Source: Chrysaora quinquecirrha
Lineage: Eukaryota; Cnidaria; Scyphozoa; Semaeostomeae; Pelagiidae
Assembly: GCA_014526335.1 (NCBI GenBank)
Contig: JACTAT010000117.1
Coordinates: 438,045 to 502,044 of the forward strand
DNA: 64,000 bases
Reading direction: 5' to 3'
The first letter of the stretch is position 1. Each line of letters begins with the position of its first letter. Shown one piece after another: positions 34,201 through 47,300 of the stretch. Below the pieces are notes generated by a model that made no database searches, was not told the origin of the DNA, and saw only the letters and a list, made by a program, of their open reading frames with translations. A program made the position numbers and the translations under genes.

Positions 34201-37097
34201 AACACCGAACTCGCATTGTGTTTTAAACACCAATCATAAAACACAATGCCAATTCAGCTTCACTTCCCGTTTGGTGCATTTCGATCCCCGTCTGGGTATA
34301 AATTCCGCCTTTTTCAAGTTTCTGTTTCTGACGTTTCTGTTTTCAAGTTTCTGTTTCTTACTTTTATACTCTGAGTGTTGTCAGACAAAAAAAGCTTTTA
34401 AGTATGTCCAAAAATGTTTCCGCTGTTTCCTGCAATTTTGAAATCTTGTACTGCTCAAAAACTGTTTCTACTTCTGGCTGACAGAAATTTTAGCTTGTGT
34501 TATGTTATCAGTAAAGTAATTAGAGCTTGCTATTTTTCATTATAGACTGCAATGATTGGTATCATTTTGGATGGTAATCATGAAGACGATCTCTTGTTTC
34601 TCTTTGGTAAGAAAGCATTTCATCCACTCATTTATTTAGATAGGCGTTTGACTTTAAATGATCTATCTTGGATTATGCATCGAGTTTCTTTCAACCTAGG
34701 TGAATGTGGGCCTTCAGAAAGAGAAGTACGGCTAAAAATTGCAGATATTTTCGAAAGATTACGTGGAATTTCAAAAGCAAGAAAAGAGCAGAAACAATTA
34801 AGGTTTCATTTACTTTCATCTATTTTGTTTGTTTTTGCCTGTTGCGTTACATTGAAGTTTGCCTTAACTGAAGCATATGAAACAGTATTAAACCCAAGTT
34901 AAATATACTGTTTATTGCATCTGTGAAATTATTGCCTTTATTGCACGAATCACAGTGTGGCCACATTAAAGAGGAACGACTGGATTGGTTTCTTAAATCA
35001 ATCTTGCTCTTTTTATCTTGATTATATTCAGTCAATCTTCTGTACTGTGCAAAGAAACCATACCTTGCACAAAGACAGTAAGCGTATTTCGCTAACTACC
35101 GTATCTCCTCTGTTTCGTGCCTGGGCTTGTGGCCACTGCGCGTGCTCCCGCGCAAGGGCTAGTCTTATATACTAAAATCCTATTTTTTGTCGTAGCGCTT
35201 CCACTTTTCTAGAAGCTCCCTGAGCTGCGCTTTAATTAAAAAGCCATTTCAAAGAGGAGCAGTTATTTGAAAATTTGTGAATAAACTAACGTTCTGAAGA
35301 AAAATTAATTTTGCAGCAACTGGCAAAAAGTGTCTCTTGATTCACCTCATCTATAGCTTACATAAACAGTGCCAAAGGAGTGCTAGGGACTAACCTGATA
35401 GGCATCTCAATCCAAAGGATCAAAGGAGGGCGCTTATTCCAGGAAATACGGAAAAGAATCTTCCAACATTTTGCTTGAATATCTCAGTCATGTCATCTTT
35501 CACAAGCGACATTCAAGCCTTTTCTAATTAGGGATTTTCAGCTCAAGTTTACAGATAATTTTCTATTTGCATGAAGTAACAGAAGGCTGTTCAATGCTAC
35601 TTTACGCATTCTTAAAGTAATTTTGAGTTGTACAGAACTGCAAGAACATCATCAGGGCATCATAAGGCCAGGCTTTTGAGTATGACTTTGGTATGTCCTG
35701 TGATGTTTCCGCAGTTCATCGCAGTTTTAACCTGAAAGTATTGCCTTATCTATCTATGAATTCACTTGTTTCAGAAATTTGGCATCGAAGGATTCATCTG
35801 GACAAATGAAATACAATTCGATGCTTTCACAATTACTCAATCTGATATACGATCCAAAGAAACCCGAATTAATCGATGTTGAATTCCGATCACATGGATT
35901 AAAGGATTTCTTTAAAACCGGTTTCGGGTGAGTTTCATTGAAATGTAACTATTTCGTGATTAAGACTTCAAAAAGCCACACGAGTCCAAGTGGCCAGCAA
36001 GTCAATTGTTCTTACTGTAAACTGGCAGCTCAAATTGTTCAAATTGTATTAAAAATCTCGTCAAAGTAAATTCGAGACTATGTATGTTATTTACTTTTTC
36101 TCTTGTAGCCTCTTTATGAATGTAAACAAGCCTCGTCCTGACGATCACAATTTGCTCTATCTGTTTGTTGTTGGTGGGGTTACATATAATGAAGTTTGTC
36201 AAATTCGCAATGTAGTAAAGAATCTGAAACCTTCAGCACAGGTAAGAGAGATGGCAGTTTTTCTTTTATTCTGATGGATCAATTTATCATCGTATGTTTA
36301 CCTTAGTCGTTTTTTTTTCATTGAGCATGTTTTGTTTGTGCAAGCTACCAGTCTTAAAGCAGTCGGCTAGACTTATTACCGGATTCCCAGTTATGGCTCA
36401 TCAGACCGAGACTAACACCAAGCCGAGATCGCTCAAACGTAGTTTGGGCGTCCAACAATTCACTTCAATAGCGATAATTACGACTCAAGTTATTAGAACA
36501 GCAGCAGTGGACTTGAAGCCCCTGTTGGCCTGTTGGCCTTCAAATTGCTTTCGAAGTGAAACGACTTAAGGCATGTTCGTATGGATGCCAGTCAGCCCAC
36601 TTTCCGGGCCAGCTAATGGATTTTGGTCAGTTTACTCTAGAGGCTTGTATATCGGTATAAAATACGTTTTTGTCATATGATATAATGCTGACCCGCTTAC
36701 GATGACGGAATTGTCAGTTTCGGCAACTTGAAACCACTTTGTTGTTTCACACTTGCGCAGTTGAAGCAATCATAGCCAGTTTAGTAAGCAACCCTAGAAT
36801 TTTCATTCCGGTAAATAGTCTTGCTCGCCTTTATATGAACAAGCCTTTAACATACTCTGTTTAAATCAGGTTAAAGTTTCCACCCACCAGATCTATTTGA
36901 CTGCTGCAACGTGACAAGAACGCAACATTTATTCATAAGGTTCGGTTCAAACTGGTTTACTTGCTAGTGTGAAAGGGGTTTTAGCAATAGTAATTGTTTT
37001 TCTGTAGGTCATAATTGGCAGCACTCGAATTATCACACCAACAGATGTACTGGAACAAGTTCTTTGCAGTGAGAATTTATTCGTAAATCTTGAATGA
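31280..37097 (+). CDS. SCFD2: Sec1 family domain-containing protein 2 (3' part, 10 exons)
   Basis: SCFD2 is a divergent Sec1/Munc18-type protein thought to act in SNARE-dependent vesicle traffic. Exons: 31280-31452, 31982-32078, 32969-33090, 33181-33298, 33859-33935, 34063-34153, 34546-34802, 35775-35927, 36109-36241, 37008-37097. All junctions are GT-AG and the phases (2,0,2,0,2,0,2,2,0) join without a stop, giving 436 codons. Diagnostic strings are RASIVFVDRVMDLVG, PGCLAHTSD, LKDFFKTGFG, LYLFVVGGVTYNEV and a final VIIGSTRIITP; the human protein has near-identical blocks in this order. The human protein is about 684 aa, so roughly the first 245 residues are missing, most likely in the gap before 30997. 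Introns carry a CAAGT-type array, two MITEs and a hAT-like repeat relic. Confidence 0.93.
32230..32940. repeat. (ACTTG)n pentanucleotide array in an SCFD2 intron
   Basis: About 700 bp of ACTTG with ACTCG, ACTTT and ACGTG variants between the exons at 31982-32078 and 32969-33090. It is the reverse complement of the motif in the RAD54B intron array at 14996-15620. The right edge comes within 30 bp of an SCFD2 acceptor. Confidence 0.95.
33393..33764. mobile_element. MITE, family A, in SCFD2 intron
   Basis: TACACGTTTTTTTTTATAAG GAAC at the left and GTTCCTTATAAAAAAACGTG TA at the right form a near-perfect 24-bp inverted repeat. Size 372 bp; best preserved of the four copies. Confidence 0.75.
34170..34480. 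repeat. Dispersed repeat fragment (family E) in SCFD2 intron
   Basis: Shares GTGTTTTAAACACCAAT, GGTGCATTTCGATCCCCGTC and AAAGCTTTTAAGTATGTCCA with minus-strand or plus-strand copies at 14210-14760 and 44390-44700. It ends in a GCAATTTTGAAATCTTGTAC block. A moderately old transposon-derived repeat; class not determined. Confidence 0.55.
36368..36500. mobile_element. MITE, family D, in SCFD2 intron
   Basis: TAGACTTATTACCGGATTCC at the left and a degenerate CGACTCAAGTTATTAGA at the right; internal GAGATCGCTCAAAC matches the copy at 12703-12834. Confidence 0.5.
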
Positions 37098-37145
37098 ACA
37101 ACATCAACAACCCAGTAGATTACCGCATGCATAAATTATTACATG

Positions 37146-37151
37146 AATAAA
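37146..37151 (+). terminator. SCFD2 poly(A) signal AATAAA
   Basis: AATAAA 49 nt after the SCFD2 stop (37095-37097), the normal position for a short 3' UTR. Confidence 0.6.
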
Positions 37152-37788
37152 TTAAACCCTAAATCGCATAATTTATGCCAAAGTGACGTCAAACATCAGA
37201 GTTAGTGACATGTTATATGAAACATTACAAATAACTAAGAAACTAAGAAATTGTTAATCTACAACGTTGACTCAAGATATATTTTCCGTTGTTCTTTTCC
37301 TTTTTGAAATGTGGAATTTTTACTTTCTTCTATGCATCTTTGCAAACGTAAGATATATTTCACCTGAAGGAATAAAAATATTTAAGATATGGAATAACGA
37401 TCTTAGAAGATTTATATTTTTATTACTGTAGATGTTAATATTTTTCATCTATGATATTTCATTAATATTTCAAAAAGAAGCGAAATTAAAATGAATTTTC
37501 TCACCAATGTGGTGTTATCTGCTGTTAAGGTTTCTGAAACAAGAGAAATATGAAATCAAGAAACCTATATTAAAGTTATCTTATTCAAGAGCAAGTAATT
37601 GGCCGAGCCAGATAAGAAATAAGGAGGGATACATCCAGCTCTTTCAATTCAAGGAGTACCAAGACATATTTTCAACTTAATCTTCTACCAGTTTTCCTCC
37701 TTCGTTGGCTCCGCTGCTAGAGTAGAGATCTATTCAAGAAACATCGTAATACTTAGATCCCTTTAATGAGCAGAGAACAGAGCCACCA

Positions 37789-38430
37789 GATATCAGCGAT
37801 AGAACAAGATTGAGACCTGTACTCTTCGAAATACACGAAATTATTTTCGTTTGATAGTCTAAATCAAATCTACCCCTCTCAAGGAAGGTGAGCCAACGCT
37901 TGTTGAAATAAATGAAGGCACACTGAAATATCTCATTTGGCCCTGCTGAGGCACAAGATATCATCGATAGAACAAGATTGAGACCTGTACTCTTCGAAAT
38001 ACACGAAATTATTTTCGTTTGATAGTCTAAATCAAATCTACCCCTCTCAAGGAAGGTGAGCCAACGCTTGTTGCAACAAATGAAGTCACACTGAAATATC
38101 TCATTTGGCCCTGCTGAGGCACAAGATATCATCGGTTATAACTTGAGACCGGTACTCCTCGAAATGCACGCACCATAAATCATTTTCATTTGTCCGGCTC
38201 ATTTAATTCTGGCCCTCTCTAGGGAGGTCAGCCAACAACTGTATGTCTGTCGAAATAAATAAAGGCACACTGGAATCTAACATTTGGCCCTCCCAATGCA
38301 CAAAATATGATCAGTAGGGCAAGCTTCAGACCCGTGAATGCAGAGATATCTGAATTTATTTTCACCTGTCTAAATTATGCGACATTTTACCTTCCCGAGG
38401 GAGGTACGCCAATGATAAATATCTAGCAGC
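37789..38430. repeat. 168-bp tandem repeat, about 3.7 copies
   Basis: Units start at 37789, 37957, 38125 and about 38303, each with GATATCA, GA(C)CTGTACTC(T/C)TCGAAATAC, ACCCCTCTCAAGGAAGGTGAGCCAACG variants and CATTTGGCCCTGC. The first two are almost identical, the last two are diverged. It fills the space between the convergent 3' ends of SCFD2 and NAV. Confidence 0.85.
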
Positions 38431-38678
38431 GAAAAGAAATTTGTTTTGTCTTTGTTTACAGAAAACGCAGCAAAATCTTCCTTTCCAGAATGTGTCTTTT
38501 AAATGTTGTGTTTCTGCATTTAAGCACGGCCTTGATAACAACAAGCTGACCATCAACCCTTGCATTGTACGAAAGAAGCATTTCTTTGGAAATAAACCTT
38601 CCACACTGCCGAATTTTCATCAGCAATTAAGAGGTAAGGAGGAGATAATGTGACTTAAATTCTCATTAATACATTGTA

Positions 38679-41600
38679 TCACGTACTGTGTGAATTTTCA
38701 TGCAATGATTCCTTCAGTCCAAACTTTTTGATATTAAACCTTCGCATTTTGTGCAACAAATTACTCTTTTCCTTTTTCCACAGGTATGTCTGCATAACCC
38801 AGTCGAAAGTATGAGAGAGTATGCTGCTATCATTGGTATATTGGCAGCCATCTTTGATGGAGTACTCGATGTACGGTACTAATGAATAATTCCAAACATC
38901 TATGAACCATTCTTCAATTTCGTTTGAATTTTCCGGACAAGAAAAGAAGATTGATGGACCTAGAAAGATTATACAGGTACGCCATCATATGCGGTATGGT
39001 ATACATTGTACATTATGCTATTTTATGCTACTTACAAAAAGATGTTTTTTATGGATAAAAAAATTGAATTAATGCTAACGAGTATACTTCTGGTTACCAA
39101 AACTGGTTCCATACTTCAGTAAATATCGCCACAACCCCCAACTAGCAAAAGTTGTGTATGCAGGAATTCTCAAGGGATTTAAAAACCTAAGTTTTACTAT
39201 TTACGGCATTTCCACAAATTTTTCCACGAGTGGCATAATACAATACAGTACATGGGATTTGAACCTGGACTGTATGGCCAGAGAGCCAAAGATGTTTCTG
39301 ATGAGCTATAGAGCTCAGTGAACTTGCCGAATAACTCGCCAAGTCATACCACCCAAGCCTGGGCTGTCGTCCCATTTGATTTTTTATGTTTCCGCTATTT
39401 GAACCTTCTTCTGCACCACAAATATTTAAACATATTTGCCAAGAATGGTGAACAACCAGGATAGATTTGTCCACGAGTGTCATACAACAATAGCTGGGAT
39501 TCGAGCCTGACTGCATGATCAGCGAGCCAACGACATTTCCATAATATATTTCAGTAAACTTAAACACGCCAATAATTACATAGATTTATTAGCGACCAGT
39601 TTTGATAGGGGATATTCAAGTAATTCTGCTTAGGGTCGCACTTGCATCACTATTTTTGAGGAGTCTTCACCAGTATCGGATAAGTTGTAAGGTTTTTAAC
39701 AATTTACGATGCAAAGATTTCATACCAATTGTCTTCTGTGACGATGAACAGCTTTCGATGATTTTGTTTATATTTTGCCATAACTCATCTAACCACTCAA
39801 TCACTGCAGAATGTTTGTCATCTAAACTGCCACTAAAACAAATTATATAAACAAAATCAATAACCGAACTTCGATAATGTTATCGACGTTTGAACTCTGA
39901 AGAGTATCACATGAAGAAGCTTTCAGTGTGTTCAAAGATGCTTTTGCTGATCATCGCTATCATCTTTTCTATATAACTCAAACACAAGACAGTATACAAT
40001 TATCAACCAATTGTCGTTCTTATGTTACACGACTTTTCTTTACAAAGAACCGCGTTACCACCAACCTACCATGTAGAAGGCTGAAAAAATTTTAAGAACT
40101 TTTACTACTAAAGATAAAATCTCTAAGAAACTTTTAAATTTTGAAAATTTTCACCACTGCAAACAATAAAGAATTAGGCAACCGGTTCCATCCATTTTCA
40201 GTCAAAACTCGCATAAATTGTATGTTACGCATGTATCAAATGTTGTCTTAAGTAGTTTCCAGCTTTGCTCGCATGCAAGTGTCTCTGTATAATAATAATG
40301 ACACTAAATGTGCTGATTAAATTAAGGAACTATTAAGGAACTTTTTGTTCTAAAATTCAATCAAATGAAGTCCAAAAATAAGGAACTTTAGAAACTAAAC
40401 GTGGAGCTAGGTGCTTTATAAGCGTGTAGCATGCAAGTGCAAGCGTACAGCTTTAGAAATTAAAAGACGTAGAGTTAAACAATAAAATTTATACCTTGAA
40501 GTGATAAATTTTCTTCGCAAATATCTTTTTAGAAGTCCTTTAACAGGTTCTTCATTGGTCGACAGCCAGACATTTCTGTTGAAAATTCGAGAGAACCGAA
40601 TATAGTTTTCCTTCCTTAAGAGCTTTCATTTTCAAATGAATACCAAGAATGAGAATCGGAAATAATGTCTGAATATTATTATTATGACTATGTGATGTTC
40701 TTTAGTTTTTCTTACCTTGAGTTGTGATTTGTCTGCAATGAATTTGTATCGATTTTTCTAGATGACGTAGCACATGTAGCAATGATGTATACACTAAAGA
40801 AGGAAAGGTATGTATTTTATTAATATAATGTTAACAGTAACAAGTACAATAATCAGAGCCAGTCATAGCAACAAATGACACATGGTCATCTAGTCCCCGC
40901 ACTACGAATGTCTCTAGGAATGATCGAATCAAGCAGAATAATCTAAATTAGAAGCAAAAACAATGCGACTCAGACTCAGTGTCATTGAGGAATGATTCAA
41001 TATTGTGCAAGACCTTGCTGGGGTTGAATTCAGGGTGTTGGATAAAGTGGCTAGCCTTTTTTTAGAATAAAAAGGGCGTTACCTAAAATAGAGTAGGATG
41101 CGAAATTGAAATAGGCGTGGTCACAAAATCTCCAGTTTTGACCAGTCGCCTCCCTTCATTGAACCCTGGACAGCCCCTGCTGGGCAATGACTGTAGAAGA
41201 GGCCCGAGGACCCTAAAGAAACCTAAGCGGGCAGTAAGCGCCATCGACAATAACTGAAACAGAGCTACGAGCAATGACTCAATTGACATAACTATATTGC
41301 TTAAAATCCACTTGCAGATGGACCATGTTAGAGGCGTTGGTCTATGCGATGCGGTGATTAGAGACATGCATGGGCTAAATACTAATCCTAGAAGCAACCA
41401 TGTCAATCATTGTTAATAGATAAGGAAATGTATATTATATATTCTCATGTTTGATCAATTCAGTGTTTTGTTAGTTGAACAGCATGCAGGAATAACAAGT
41501 GCAATTTTCAAACCTTGTTCTTTTCTTTGACGAAAATAAGTCCCAAGTCTCCATTTCAAGCAAGTTAAGGTTGAAGCCATCAATGATTAAGATCGTTTTG

Positions 41601-44390
41601 CTAGAAGGAAAGCAAATTGTAAATAAAATATGAATTTAAAGAGGAACGATTGTAAGTGACACCTAGTATTAGCACCTAGTATGACATGTGGAAAAATGGT
41701 TTTCCACCATGCTGGTATTCAACCTCATTTCAGCAGTAAATTTAGTGTTTGGTAACCTTCCCAGAAATGTTTAAACGAATTTTTCGCTTATACCGCATTA
41801 AAACTGCAAGTTAAATCGGTATAATTTAAACCAGTTTAACAAATGTTGCGTTCTGATTGGTCATTCCATGGATTCGAATTAATTTGATTGGTGAAAATTT
41901 AACATGATTTAAATAAAGCTGGTTTAAATGTGTTAATGTGAAAACAGTATCAGTGAAAACCAACTAGTAATAATCTTCAAACTAGGCGCTTAAGCAGGGC
42001 GTGCCTGGACCTTTTTCTGGGGGGGGGTATCAGAAATGAATTTACTGAGGACGAAGGCACGTACCTATCAAGAAGGGGGCGGGGACATTTTTCTCGCAAA
42101 AATTTTGGACTCAATGTTGCTGGAATCGCTCTGATGGCCATTTTAGGGCTCGGGTTAAGTACCCGTTAAGTAAAATCTAACTACAGGTCGAAAAAAGTCT
42201 AAAATTGCGATGAAAATCGCAAACATCATTAGGTCTATAAATCCTGAACCAACCAAGTGGCTGTGACTCTCCAATTAACTAGCGGTAAATTTTGGAAAGG
42301 GTAGGGGTATTGCCATGTCCTTCTCTGAGACACGCTCTTTCGCTCAAGCCCGAAGCAAGTAGGATAGGTTTGTCAGTGTTCATTAGTAGGGTACTTCTGC
42401 TTGCCAAAAAATCTAGTTAGCTTTAGTATTGCCTACCTCTCGGTATTCTCTTTATGTTCTGCGATCCTAATAATCTCCTGCAAAATAGCAAGACGATTCA
42501 GTGGAGAAATTGAATGTTAGGTCATTTCAAATAAATAAATTTGGGGAGACGAAAAAGTAGAAATCAGAATTGAAAGTAACTCACGTTGAGCAGAACTTCA
42601 TTAACGTTGGAGTAGAAAAGTGTTTCAGTTGAAGCTAGTTTATGTTTATCTTTCAACCTAAAAAGAGTAACAAAGTGATAAATAAAAACTTAACTAGATT
42701 TAGAAGTAAGATAAATCAAAATATAGAATGCGTAACTTATCATTTAGTGATACCTTTTGTCTAATGCTGCTGCAATAGTTCTAGCAAGATATTTTTTACC
42801 AATGCCACATGTTCCAAAAAATACCAAGGATTGGCAATCAATCAATATTGCCAAATATTTCTAGAAAAACGAAGTAAAACATCTTTAATGGTTATCTGGA
42901 TGTATATGGAATATAGTTTAATCAATAGATTTTAGATATTGGAAAACATAGAAATGCAATTCGCATACCTCCAGTGTCTTTTTGGGAATTAACGTTTGAT
43001 ATGCAAGTTGTGCCATACAGGATTCGTCACAACCTTCAAAGAAAAACTCATTGATACTCATTTGCAGACAGCAAATTGATTGAAACAGTTTCTACATGTC
43101 TAGTTCACTTCTTGTCACTACAGAGTCACAGAATCGTTGGAGCAAGCCATCCAAAAGATCCAAACGATTGGATGCAAACATCGAGACTACTTTGCAGGGA
43201 GAGAAGGGGGACAGAACAGAAGCATTTTCTTATTAAGCGACTAAGTCTCCTGTCGACATCTCAGACCAACGGACAAATATTTTCGTCCCAAGGTCTTTTC
43301 TATGTAGAAACACACCTCTGTACAGCGGACACCTCTCAACACGGGACATCAACATTGGTCCTTGTGGTGTCCATTAGATGGAGATTCCACTGCATTTTTT
43401 TTAGTTTGGAAGTGATATTTTTTATGTTATCATCTTTTTAACCCATAGACGCATCAAGAAGCTGAGCTGAGCATATAACGGCATTAACAGACTGACAGCT
43501 TGCAAATGCTTGCATCTACGAACTCACAAAGCTTGCAGGTGAGGTATTAGTTAAGTACCTTTAAGTTCTATGAAGCACTTCTTTTCCTGGTTGTTACTGT
43601 GTTTGTCAACATTGCTACTCTGTCCAGTTGGATTTTCTGTAAAAGATTTTATTATCAAATGCAAAACTCGATAGGAAGAGGAACGAAGTTATTCAAAATA
43701 GAAGCATACTGAAGTTCTAAGATTTGAAATGGTAGTCCTGAAAAAAGGAAGGTGATTAATAGATGAGTAGAGATGACGCTCCAAATATTATTCATGAGTA
43801 CCAAAAAAATTGGTTCATGTAGTGATGTCACTGAAGGCAAAATATTTATTTTTCAAACATAGAGCGCCCAGTAATTGTAAAAATTGTCGCTCAAATGAAA
43901 AAAAGTACCACGTCAATTGATTTCACGGTTAACTTTACATAGAGTTACAGTATGAACATAGATTCAAAGACTTTACATGTCTTAGGCACGTTAACGTGAG
44001 AGGGCAAGAAGAAGAGAGGAGGTACATAATGGATGTTTCTTCATGAAGGAAAAGAAAGGACGGTGTGAATTTAATAAGAAGAAAGTTACCTGTGTTTGAG
44101 GCATCTTTTGTAATATGGAGAAATGTGATGTCACTTCTTTCAATCTGCAAACATTCTGGATCGTCGATGGTTTTGAGATGTTTCTAACATAAAAATGAAT
44201 TCTCTATATCTCATCTATTAACAATAAAAACTCCTGACTATCAGCAATTATACAACAAAGATCGAATGAGTGATAAAGAAACGTAAAATAGATGATATAC
44301 GTGAATTACCATAAACAAATCCAATGCCATATTTTCAAGATTTTCCATTTTGTTTACCTTCACAATGCCTAATGGTATGATTTGCTGTCC
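38679..44390 (-). CDS. NAV: NAV C-terminal AAA module exons
   Basis: In order: YQTLIPKKTLEKYLAILI, Walker A-like GTCGIGKKYLA (exon 42754-42860), Walker B-like TILIIDGFNL (exon 41514-41600), VYIIATCATSSRKI, NEEPVKGLLKRYLRRKF and finally FFSCPENS...VWNYSLVPYIEYSI...DWVMQTY. Vertebrate NAVs show LIPKPxLQRY, GPSGTGKT, VIILDN, PYIIGTMNQ, TEPVKGFLGRYLRRKL and DLWNYSLVPY at the same places, so the identity is firm. The residue after the P-loop Lys is Lys here in place of Thr/Ser, which normally contacts Mg-nucleotide; ATP hydrolysis may be weakened. The stop is at 38679-38681. Confidence 0.9.
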
Positions 44391-47300
44391 CTGCAAAAAG
44401 TTATATTTTGAGTTATACAAAACTTCAAAATTGCGATTAATAGAAACATCTTTGGACATACTTAAAAGCTTTACATACACCCCTGAGAGCAAAACGTCAG
44501 AAACAGACCGAAAGAAATAACCAATGCAGAATCGAAACCCAGATGTGGATGGAGATGCACTAATCAGAAAGTAGCACTGACTTGGCATTGTGTTTTCAAC
44601 ACCAGTCAGCTTGTAGGATACAGCGGGAATATTGTAGAAATAATTGAAAAGCCCGAGTGCGAAAACCAACTCTTTCTGTCCACACAGAAACGGTCTTTTG
44701 ATTCTGATGTAGACAGATTGAAAAACTCCAAACGGAAAAAGAGACCAGACTTTGCCAATTAATTGAAAACGATCCTTGCTGTAATGAAATTACTGTATTG
44801 ACTCAACTTGGAATGCAAAGAAGAGAATGGAAACATAGGTACATTCATGCAGCAAATTAAAGCAGTAAAACATACGACATGATTTGTTCACATGGGGAAA
44901 TATCTGCTAAAAGATGCAAATCTGAAAATATAATAGATCTACCTGATTTGATGTAAGTAGACGAAGGCTGACATTCAGTTCATGAAATTTATCTGAAGAA
45001 GTAATTTGGGCTTGGGATCTCAATTCATCTAAGAAATAGAACAGCAAATTTAGCTTAATCGTCGTTTGGAAAAGAGCGAATATTTATTATCGACAAATCA
45101 AAGTTGTAACTTGGAGATAAGCAGATTGATTTGAAGCAAGGAGTATGAAGAAGAAGCCGAATGAAAATAGCTAAAAATATGAGTCCTCCAAGACTATTCC
45201 TGCAAGAAGCCAAAAGAAATAATAATCATTGTGTTAAAGGCGTCAAGGCTTTCAAAGATCGTCGACTTCACTAAACCCTGGACAGACCATCAATGCAACA
45301 TCCTTTGCCCAATGCGGAAATTTGAAGTCGGCTGAAGACAGTCCAAGAGTTAACTGACCCTAGGTCAGTTATTGGGGGTCAGACACATGACGTACTCCCG
45401 TTACTTACCCGTATAGCGAGTCCCCCATGGGGATGCCAAACAGGGCATCGATCCCTTGGTAATTTCAAACGGTCAGAGCAAAATACTTGACCACGCATTT
45501 AACCTGTACTCCCATTGAATATAGCAAATCTGTGGTCTCTATGGGTCTCTACCTTTCCATTCAAAGTGTCTGAGCTCTGAGCCTGTACACTGGTCACGAA
45601 ACGATTTGGTAAGGAGGAGAGGTGAGAAAAGTGTTAAAGGATTGTTTATTCTAATGTTGTTGTTAGTGAATAATTATATTTTCAAACCTGCAAATTTTTC
45701 TTCAGATGAATGCTCCGTCAACTGTAAGAGCGAAAATGCATCATCATAAAAAGAAGGACATCAAGAAAAAAGAATAATCACTGTAGCAACAAGAGAAGGT
45801 AAAAAAGACGAAAACAAGCGTAAAGGTACATACATCTTCTTCTTCACTCGGTTTCTTTAGTGTATCAATATCAATATCCAAGCAATCATTCTTAAATAGG
45901 CTTTCTGTAAATCGGCTGAATGGCTGCGTATACAACAGATCATCTTGTGTATTGTACGGTGTAACTTTAGCTATGTTTAACGGGTGGTTCTCAGTATACA
46001 CCGGTATCGATGACAATTCTGTGTTCTTTTTCGAAACGATTTTCCCAACTGGCAACTTACTCTCTCCTGTATGATGTTTCATCTTTGTTTTACTTGCAAG
46101 AAATTCTTCACAAATTTGACTCTTTTCTTTCAAACAATTCGTATATAAACCAAGTTCAGCCGCATGGTCTTTCATATCATTTGCTTTTCTAGAATAACTT
46201 ATATAAGGCCCATAATGCATTCCGTTCTTATACGTGACAGAACCTTCGTTTGCGCCTTCATTGACTACTGATTTCAGTAATTCAGGTAGATTTACATCAG
46301 GGACATTATTGTATTTGGAAGTTCGTGAATTCAATGTATCTATACATTTGTGTATTGAATCTTCGATGCTGTCAAATGATGATATGCAAATCTGAATGTC
46401 TGGCGAATCCTAAAATGAGATTAAATTAAAAGAACAAATATCAAATTACAACAACAAGATGATTTATAAATTTCATTTTTGCGGGAAGTCCAAATCACGT
46501 GATTTTTTTGCGCGCGCATGCATTTCTGTGCTATGTTTTTTCATAGTGGTTTCACACAAGGTGCAACAATTGCTTCTGGTTGTCCTTGAAAATCAATACA
46601 AAGCATCATGTTTCGTGACAGTATAACAGGCATACGAAACAAAACCTGGAGAAACGATGCTATCATTTTATAATAGACTTTACCCCTTCCCTGCCCAAAC
46701 AATCAAACATTGTTTGTCAAACATTGAAATTTGCTTTCCTGGCAATGTTTGAATGTTTGGCCACGTCATATTTTACAACACATTTTTGGAGTCTTAGTGT
46801 ATATGCGATGTTCAAGTGATGCTGATTATCACGATAAAAACTTTTTACATTCGCAAAATGCGCTTGATTGGGAAAATTATTACTGTATTACCATCGTAAT
46901 ACTGAAACTATAAAATCAAGATATTTGAGCAGTTTCAGGTGGAATCATTGTAGAATATTGAAATTGAATATTGAAAGAGTATTTGATATAATAAACAAAT
47001 AAACTCACCAAATAGTTGCCATTCATGTTCCATTCCTTTCCATAAACATCTAATAAATCATCTTTTTCATGTTCTTCCGTGTTTTCCCTAAAATTTTCAG
47101 TAGGCTTGTTAAGTTTCGTAATTTCGAAATGTTTTGTTTCATCATCTCTGACAGAATTGTCATCAACTGTAGACACAGTATCGTTCTTTTCATCGCAATT
47201 TCTCGAAGAATCAAGATGTCTTTCTACAAAATCAAGATTATGGTGCATCTTATCAATATTTCCTTTCGAAACATCAATATCAGCATCATCAGCTTCCACG

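Noticed and set aside
37789..38430. CRISPR-like or other spaced repeat array
   Set aside because: The units are contiguous 168-bp tandem copies without spacers in an animal genome.
39209..39330. A true tRNA gene
   Set aside because: A- and B-box-like motifs are present but no acceptor stem or good cloverleaf can be drawn, and a second copy shows it is a SINE-type repeat.
44241..44669. 142-codon minus frame
   Set aside because: Its first part is a dispersed repeat; only 44310-44390 is a NAV exon, spliced at both ends.
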